DNA of 64,000 bases from Riptortus pedestris (Eukaryota > Arthropoda > Insecta > Hemiptera > Alydidae). Positions 56,399 to 64,000 of the stretch are shown here, one piece after another; within the stretch, counting starts at the first letter, position 1, and the number at the start of each line of letters is the position of its first letter. Below the pieces are notes generated by a model, which did no database searches, was not told where the DNA came from, and saw only the letters and a program-made list of their open reading frames with translations. Both the position numbers and the translations under genes were made by a program. Where the stretch lies: assembly GCA_019009955.1 (NCBI GenBank), contig CM032232.1:73031001-73095000 (forward strand), read 5' to 3'.

Positions 56399-56831
56399 AT
56401 AGTCCGTCACGCAGGGGTTGTGTAAACTAAGCAGATTTCCCACGTGAAGTTTTACAATAGAGAAATTTCACGAGACTCGAGCAGTTAAGGAAACGGCCGA
56501 ACTAGCTTTTGGCGGGATAGTCGGGTGACTGGGTAGCCGTTAGCGACCCCAGATTTAATAAAAATGCAAATATCTGGGTTAATATTCAAGATAGAGAATA
56601 ACTGTATTTATAGCAAATTCAATTTGCAATAAGATTGGATCTATATAATTTTTTGATCCAACGTATGGTAACGGAGATATTTCGAATTTTCGAAAACCCC
56701 CCTCTAAACCCCTCCTCCCACTGGTCCGATTTCAGCCATTAACGAACTTGATCTGTCTTTTTGCATAAAACGTTTAAATATCGAGTTTGGTAACGATCAA
56801 ACAAAAATTGCGACCGCTAGAGCGGTAACAG

Positions 56832-56862
<31 letters not shown>

Positions 56863-56988
56863 CAGTTTTGAACGGACCTCATTTTCGTCATCTACTAGGT
56901 AGGATCGATAGACATTTGAAGAAAAATTTCGAAAATTCCGTCATGAGTACAACCTCAATAGCTGATTTCCCTTAAGGGAAATCTAAAA
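56399..56988 (-). mobile_element. HINE-like element, adjacent tandem copy, subfamily I
   Basis: Begins AGTCCGTCACGCAGGGGTTG directly after the previous copy (separated only by AATAAAT). It has GCAGATTTCCCACGTGAAG, the subfamily I middle (GGAAACGGCCGAACTAGCTT), core, (TA)n at 56836-56860, and an end at TTTCCCTTAAGGGAAATC. Same orientation as its neighbour, giving a head-to-tail pair. Confidence 0.93.
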
Positions 56989-57012
56989 AATTGACTGGAA
57001 AATTGACTTTCA

Positions 57013-57306
57013 ATGGAATACCCTCTTCTTCAGTGCTCCTTGTGCTCTGCAGTAGACAAAATAAATACTACCAGTAAAGTTTGGCCTTTTAATAAAATTA
57101 CTAACCTCAAAATGAAACATTACCATCCTGAACCGAAAAATTGCTCAATAGAACTAGATAACGTCTACATGACTAAAATAAAACTTACTTCAGGTATAAC
57201 CCGGCTCGAGATGTGGAAGATTCAGATCCTTCCTTTATCGGATTTAAAGCAAAACTCCGAAATAATTAAGGCAAAATCGTCGATAGTCGATATAGAAATA
57301 TCTTGA
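57013..57306 (+). CDS. Unrecognised ORF with ATG start
   Basis: A 97-codon frame with ATG start: MEYPLLQCSLCSAVDKINTT, SKVWPFNKITNLKMKHYHPE, PKNCSIELDNVYMTKIKLTS, then a stop at 57304. It contains a C-X2-C pair and reads as plausible protein, but resembles no family I know. It begins just after a HINE-like element. It may be an exon, a retro-element ORF1 piece or chance. Confidence 0.25.
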   Translation: MEYPLLQCSLCSAVDKINTTSKVWPFNKITNLKMKHYHPEPKNCSIELDNVYMTKIKLTSGITRLEMWKIQILPLSDLKQNSEIIKAKSSIVDIEIS

Positions 57307-59026
57307 ATTATTGAGAAAATGAAAAATAAATTATAAGTTCTTAGAGCTTTGATTTGGTGTTATTTGCTAAAGTACTCAGAGAGAGGTAGCTGGAAGGCTT
57401 ACATCACTCATTATTAAAGTTCAAAGACAATTTTCTTTTACTAATTTACCACGTTAGTTAAGAAATAGAGAGTAGATTATAAATTAACATTATAGATCAT
57501 TTTACGTTTTACCCACATTATAGCCGCTTTGATTCTTTATAAGTTTCCTTCCTTGAACGCGTCAATAGCGAAGTGTTCATTCTAAGAATAATTTCAAATA
57601 CAAAATTTGAATTATTCGACAAAACACTGCTTCTTTCGTACCATGGAACTTCAATTCTTACTCATAGAAATAAAGATCATAGATTTTAATTATTCCAAAA
57701 GATTATCGCTAAATGATTTATAAACTTTATGTCATTTAGCCTTTATAAAAATTATATAGTACTCTTTAAGGGGTGCTGCAGTCCATTTGAAAATTATTTT
57801 CTTTCCAAAAAAAATAAAATTATTCGTTCTATGACTTATATATATTAGTTTATTACAAGTTTTCCTATGTTTAGGGTTTCCGGTAACGTCCGCTTTAAGT
57901 AAAATAGAATTTGCAATGAATCATGAATTACACAATATTTTTCACTTGTAGATAGGATAAAATTTAAGCTTCGATCTGAAATCGCATGTAACTTGTTCCT
58001 TTGATATTAAATTTAATTATTTTTGAGGGAAAAAAGTCACTTGTTAGGGACTGATTATTATTACTGATGATTTGTGATAATTAATCGGCACTTCAAACTG
58101 AAATGAATCAATTTGCTAGTTGAGATTCCAAATTTCAGACCTGCCATTGATATAAATTCCAGGGAATCCAGGAGTTAAGACAGTCGAATTCCTGAAGTGA
58201 TCAAAGCCGAACACTGTCAGTTACCGTTTGTCCCGCATCAGCTGCTTATCCTGAGGACTAAATTCTTCTTGTCACTTGCTCTTCGAATCAGCTAAGGGTT
58301 CAGCGTCCCCATTATGTGAAATAAATCTTTTATAATAGCATTAAGTGGTTTTAAGTTTCCTTTTTTTTTGTTACAATTTTAAAGTCTATTTTCAGTACTT
58401 ATTATTAATTTAAATTTCCCTGAACCTATTAATGTCTTTGGGTTCTTTATTGTGACCATTATACAATGACGGTTAGTTGAATTAGTCATTTCTCTGATCT
58501 TCCACTGCGCCCTCTCGAACCGAATCTTACAAATATATATATTTAGGAACTCAAATTCAGATGTTTTGCTGAAAGTATAAATATATATTTCTGCAAATAT
58601 TCATTTTCCTAAATATTTTTTGTTAATGAAACGAAAGTTTATGAAATATTAGTCAACAAAATTAGGAACATAAATCTCCCCCATCCAACCATTGCCTTTG
58701 CAGTTCTATGTTTAATATACAAATTAAAAATCTTGCAGCCGATGGGATAAAAGAAAAACATATTATTCGTTTTGAGCTCGCCAAATATAAAGTGAATTTG
58801 GTAATCAAAAAATGATATAAAGCCCTTGATTATCATATTCCTGCTTGAATTCGGTGCATAAAGAATGATTTATTCATATTCAATTTAAGCCTAATGCGAT
58901 ATAGCGATTGGGATCTGCCTATCTGCCTTGTATATCTAGCAGGTAGTGCATTATACAAATTAGGTGCGACTTTGGGATGATTTAAGCTTGTTATATCCAA
59001 GGAAGAAATGACCGGCGAGTTGGAGT

Positions 59027-59030
<4 letters not shown>
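57307..59030. other. No recognised feature
   Basis: About 1.7 kb of AT-rich DNA without recognised repeats or frames. Confidence 0.4.

Positions 59031-59108
<78 letters not shown>
59031..59108. repeat. (GA)n microsatellite
   Basis: About 39 GA units, uninterrupted apart from the start (GAGTGAGTGAGA). Confidence 0.98.
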
Positions 59109-59109
<1 letters not shown>

Positions 59110-60221
59110 GATATGATCTTTGAAAGGAATTACGCCCACCATTTAGCATAGAGCTGGAAGTTTCCGCTTCCTCCACAATTCTTGACGATCTTCCTTGTCA
59201 TATGTAGAGAAACAGATAAATAGAGCAGTCAAAGCAAAACCTTTGAGGAAACCATGAAATAGAACTGGTTTATCAATCTAGAGGAATTGATTTATCTGAT
59301 AATGTCACTACGGGTATTCGGCAAGGTATGTTGTACTGGTTACAAGTCTTTTCTAGATAGAGAAAGTAAACGAATTAGTAATGTTTTGATGACGTTTCCT
59401 CTACAACGTGGTGCATTCATTAGCTCTGCAGAATTGAAATGAAAATCTTATGTTCTTGTTGAACCCATGGAGCACCAAGTGCAGTTACATGGCTCTACAT
59501 TGGAGGACACAAGCTTTTTATGTTCCATAAGAGACCAACTTCTATATATATATTTATTTATTTCTATTTTTATTTATTTATTTTTTATTTAAGGAAGCTC
59601 TCCTAAAAGCTGAAATAACCCACCGATGATGTTACCTCATGTTCTATTCTTTATATCTGTCATTATTAGAACCCTGTGTGAACTGGCCTAATATATAAGC
59701 TGCGGATTAGTGGTACATGGGTGTTGAAACTGAAAAACGCATAACCAGGAGTACGTGTTCAATAAAGGCTGAGAATACACACACACCACATAAATTGACG
59801 GATACTATCGGGTCTATTTCTGCTATAAAATATTTTGTCTACTGTTTAATTTCATCCCTAAATCTCACTACTCCTTTTCCGATTCTGGTCATTAATTACT
59901 GTTAAATATCGTGTTTGGTAACAACCAAGTGAAAATTGAGACATCTTCAGCACTCCGGTATAACAATCAGAAAATGTCCATGTCTGACATAATGAGTAAG
60001 TTTCAAATAAGATATTTCATGATGCATTGGATTATAGAGTTAATGTAAGTAGAGTAGGAGAAGTTTTTAATTTAAGGAGAACTTTTTATTTTTTGCCTTG
60101 TGGATAAACCTACATCTTACATTTGTCATTGTATACATTTCGATGGAGGTACTTTCAATACTAAAAGTGTTTTATTATAAATACATGTATATTTAGGATT
60201 TAGTCCTGTTGCAATGCAATT
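59109..60221. other. No recognised feature
   Basis: AT-rich; a TATTTATTTA-rich stretch lies near 59545-59590. Confidence 0.4.
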
Positions 60222-60430
60222 TGCACTTTGTGCAGTTACGGCTAATTGAGACGGATTATTATCCACAGGTTATAGCCCATTTCTAGCCAGGGTGGGCCTA
60301 AGACTTTTATTCAATGAGTGACTAAATAAATTTCTAGTCCAGCTGGAAATCAAACTCAACTCGCCACTTTCGGTATACCATATGAGATTAAGACAAAAGC
60401 CTTAACTTACATGACTAACTTGAGACCCCC
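60222..60430 (-). mobile_element. tRNA-derived SINE
   Basis: Minus strand: GGGGGTCTCAAGTTAGTCAT at the head, then the B-box region (decayed), CCCACCCTGGCTAGAAATGG, and GTCTCAATTAGCCGTAACTG at the tail. Confidence 0.85.
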
Positions 60431-60507
60431 GTTCAGCTATTATGATTAAGTATATCGGCCCAGCTAATTTCCATCCATGATAAGGTATAACTATGGAATA
60501 GAAAATG

Positions 60508-60666
60508 TTATGACGCTATTCTAGGAGGAATTTCAGTGTCAGCAGCCCGTTTGTGCCGCACTTCGACTAAGTCTTTACTATCTGCCAAGTGGCACTTATC
60601 CCAGTCACGACACATTTTCTCCCAATGTTCCAGTGCAATCAGCATTCTGAGTTTTCTAATTTATGA
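60508..60666 (-). CDS. Unrecognised short open frame, possible exon
   Basis: The minus-strand frame reads RMLIALEHWEKMCRDWDKCH followed by LADSKDLVEVRHKRAADTEI and PPRIAS with a stop. Its high content of charged and aromatic residues is unlike the AT-rich random frames nearby. No family is recognised. It is too short to call a gene. Confidence 0.2.
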
Positions 60667-61166
60667 AATTGGCTATAGTTAACCCTTTTTACTCTTTAAT
60701 GGCATTTTTTTATTATAACAGAGTAATGGCCTAACTGTTTTTCCCAACCACGTTTAATGAAGGAATAAATCTGGGTTTATTGGATAGAGTTTGGAAAGAG
60801 TCTAGAGCCCGCAATAAACCTGCTGCTAGCGACTCCATTAATTGTACAATAAAATCATTTATTGCTGAAACCTGACACCACTTTATCTCTCTTTCGCGAG
60901 ATCAATTTAATACACGATAACCAATTAAACAGAATAATTGTTTATAAAAAAGTACTATTTTCGAGTAGTAAATCAGTTTATTAAGTTAATTACTTAATTA
61001 CTATGATTTTTACAATCGATTTGTATTGCCTATACAGCAATACATTAATATATATTTTAATTTCTTCGTTCCGAAGCAATATAGAGTATATAAAATGAGG
61101 ATAGTTAATTAACGAAAAATCTTCCCAGTGTATTCTAAAATATTTGATATATATATATATAAAATC
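60667..61166. other. No recognised feature
   Basis: AT-rich DNA between two SINE copies. Confidence 0.4.
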
Positions 61167-61377
61167 TTATTATTATTTATTAACTTCTACTTTTTGCTAC
61201 TAAGGCTAATGGGGAAGGGCTCTCTACAGTTTGTCACCTTTTTGTAGGGCGAGACTAACGATTTTATTTAATGAGTTCATCACCAAATAAAGTCCTATTG
61301 CCCAGGCGGGAATCGAACTCACCACTCTTGGTTTACCATGTGAGATTGCGGCCAACGCTTTAACTCTCAAGACTAAT
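61167..61377 (-). mobile_element. tRNA-derived SINE
   Basis: Minus strand: TTAGTCTTGAGAGTTAAAGC (A-box region), GTGAGTTCGATTCCCGCC (good B box), body, and tail AGTAGAAGTTAATAAATAAT, AATAAGA. The (TA)n just left of it at about 61150 may have been the target. Confidence 0.9.
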
Positions 61378-64000
61378 ATAATATCTAATAATGTGATATT
61401 TCAAAAAGGGTTATACCGAGAAAACGGATTCCAAATCTCACTATATCATGGGAAATTCATTCTTTCGATATAAATCTCATAGTGGTAGAAACATTCGCTG
61501 ATTCCAGCTTATTATATCAATGAGTTCTATTGAAATAAGTAGAGAATTATAGAGTCTTGGACATTCTCCCTCTTACTTAAGTAAAACTAAACGAAATGTC
61601 GAAATTGGCAATGCCAATGAATACAAAATGTATGTGTTTCGAAATGGTAAATAATTACATTAGAGGAATATCTAATTTCAGAATTAGATCCATTACTATT
61701 TATAATAAATCCAAACGATCTTTCTTATAATCTTTGTCCTAACGTAAAATTTAAGTGATCACAGATGTATTTAATAATAATAAGTGCTGCAGGATTACAA
61801 AAATTAAATATCTCCTTTGGTATAAACTTATCAAGTGATTGGTTAATAGTATTGCTGTGAATGTTTCAAAAACAAATATTTTATATTTCACCAAACTCTG
61901 CTCAGACAGGTGTCCTAACCTTTGAGCAATCAAGGAATTTCATCCCGTTGAAAGCTTTAACGATTGACTGAGAGTTAAACATCGGCTGGAGAGAAGAAAT
62001 ACGAAGGAAATAAACGCCACTTGGCATTATATATATATATATAAAGTCATAAAAATAGTATATAAAATATATGTATAATAATATATAAATATATATATGT
62101 GTGTGTGTAAATGCGTGAAAGGTATCTCCCAATAGAGAGAGAAAATATTATGATTAGGTCGGCTAAATCTTGGACCTTCCTGGGATTTATTCAAGCCCGA
62201 ATGAGATTGAGGCACAACTTTAATAATGTGGTTAATGCCCTGTTATTTATTATGGAGTTCGTAGACGATTTTGAACCCCAACTATCGAATTTTAATATTT
62301 ACATTACAAACAAGGGTAATAGAGTTTATATTTAAGAGAATAGTTATTACAAAATCAATCCAAGCTTAACGGAATGGTAGAATGAAGGGCTTCACGGAAA
62401 CTGGAATAGATATGATAATGTCTGCCTTTAGTATTCCTCACTTTTGGACAACTATTTCTTGAAACTGACGGGTTTATAATGGATATCCAGAACCAAGTAT
62501 CCGCCGAGTCTGTCCGACTGACTGTATTTGAAAAAAGATAACATTTCGGCCAGATGTAAACTAAGAAACAAACAAAGCAATAGACTCTTAACTGTTCAAC
62601 AACACAATAATGTATGATTTGAGATACAGTCTGCTCCAGAGGTGTTACAGGGAGCCAATAATATTCCAAAGACAAATCATCAATAAAATTTCAATAATTC
62701 TGAGTATGATTACCGGGACGTACCACCATCTTATTACATTAATCATAAAAAGTTATATTGTTTATGAAATGGACAATATTAAAATTTATTCAGATGAAGG
62801 TATGTTACCAACTCTGCTGTGTAATAGGCAGACATTCTCATCTTATTAAGTAAAATATATCAGCTATAAAACTATGACAATTTTCGAAAACTATTTTGGA
62901 TATCTACGTTCAGCAAACTTGGACTTGGAAAATAAAATTATACGAATGTGAATAGAACGCTGGAATAATCTAGTGTTGACGTCGCTCTCAGGACAAAATG
63001 CAGTACATGTCAGATAGTGTTGTAAATCTCCTGACGAGACGAAGTGACACGTGTAGACAGAAGAAAAGAGAGATTTTTCTACCAACTAAACTTCTCCCGT
63101 TCTATGCAGATTTGAATGAGAAGGAGTCGCAACTATAGTAAGATAGATAATATTAATAATAAAATAAATATTGTTAAAGGCACAAAATATTTAAATTAAC
63201 CTGAGGGGAAATCGTTATTATTAGATACTTCGAAAAGAATCCCAAAATATTTTGAATAACCGGTTAAGTAACCCTTTAAACCGTAGGGATATATATACCC
63301 ACGGTAAAAAGATTTCCAGGAAACCAATCATCAAAACCCCTTAAACAACAATAAAAGTGGCTTAAGATTAAATCCGGCTTCTCTCTAAGAAGACAAAACT
63401 ATTCTGTTCCCTCACTAAAATGTATCTTCTGCTATCCTGTCCAACTTTATAATGAGTGGACCATAATGGTTAACCACTCAACCACCTGCTGGCACCTTGT
63501 ACGTCCCACATTAAAAATAATATCCAGAAGAGATATAGTCTAATAGATTAGATGTAACAAATGTGTAATTGCTTAGTTTCAGCTTTCAAGATGTTAACAG
63601 TACAAAATTACAGTAGGAAATAATCCAAGAGGGCAGAAGTAAAGCATCATTTGATTCATCATAATGAAATACATCATTTGAATGCATTATAACGATGAGG
63701 GATGCAGCGGACAGCCCGAGGTTGACTACTATTATTCTCTCCATTCGGTCACGGCTGTTAGTTGTGGATGCAGTAAAACCACAAGCGGAACAATCTCTCG
63801 TGCTATGTGTCTAATTAAATAAATCCTTGTGATTGATATGAAATGGAAAAGATTTACCTGCTGGAGATAATGGTATTTCATGCTAGGCTAAGCACAAATT
63901 GTGTCTTCATTCCGGAACACATTAGCATAAGGGAAGAGGCTAGTTAATTCATGTGTTGCACGAGAGTATGTGCAGCTACAATGGGAGGGACGTTACACTC
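61378..64000. other. Unassigned AT-rich DNA
   Basis: No recognised mobile element or gene. Short (TA)n/(TG)n tracts lie at 62027-62043 and 62090-62108. Open frames at 62111-62335 (+), 62355-62675 (-), 62610-62849 (+) and 62891-63085 (-) match no known family. Confidence 0.4.

Noticed and set aside
58960..59176. Ser-Leu repeat ORFs on the minus strand
   Set aside because: Translation of the (GA)n microsatellite.

Overview
This window looks like repeat-rich, AT-rich chromosomal DNA from an arthropod, most likely an insect with a large genome. The evidence is the transposon mix: a tRNA-derived SINE, jockey/I/R1-type LINE ends, mariner, piggyBac and hAT remnants, Penelope-like (PLE) sequence, a very abundant rolling-circle-like non-autonomous family, and a few TTAGG-like units. 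No host gene could be recognised. No long intact ORF, rRNA or functional tRNA was seen. Every protein homology I can read belongs to a mobile element, and all of them are broken. Family names rest on motif reading, not on database searches.

The dominant component is one family with about twenty full, partial or fragmentary copies on both strands, here called the HINE-like family. Its 5' end starts at or next to AGCAGATTTCCC inside the palindrome TTTCCCTTAAGGGAAA. Its middle usually carries a (TA)n or (TG)n microsatellite. Near the 3' end it has the inverted partner GGGAAATCTGCT, then the hairpin ACGCAGCCCCTGCGT, and it ends at GACGGAC next to a T run. This layout (subterminal inverted repeats, central microsatellite, 3' hairpin, T-rich target, no target duplication) is that of Helentron-associated elements such as Drosophila DINE-1/INE-1. 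A duplicated hAT fragment supplies an empty-site comparison: the copy at 18943-20043 is split by the element, the copy at 20862-21207 is not.

Layout. 1-4 kb: a 52-bp satellite array. 4-16 kb: HINE-like copies, a LINE reverse-transcriptase fragment split at TTAA by a decayed piggyBac, and an inverted-repeat element. 16-22 kb: PLE C-terminal fragment, second RT fragment, the duplicated hAT dimerisation region, a composite HINE carrying LINE-derived sequence, a possible LTR, and an inverted-repeat element with 14-bp flanking direct repeats. 22-33 kb: HINE-like copies, a 73-bp minisatellite, and a mariner relic inside a HINE-like element. 33-38 kb: two LINE 3' ends and two tiny LINE-tail insertions with target-site duplications. 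39-48 kb: nested structures, including a HINE-like copy expanded by a SINE and by two large elements with internal 298-bp tandem units. 49-57 kb: nested foldback elements, a third large element, a LINE 3' end, a possible LTR with a TATA/Inr-like core promoter, and two HINE-like copies head to tail. 57-64 kb: mostly unassigned AT-rich DNA with two SINEs and a (GA)n tract.

The elements do not act as a pathway. They form a record of nested insertion in which the TA-rich microsatellites inside HINE-like copies repeatedly received later insertions. Coordinates of degenerate copies are approximate, by tens of bases.
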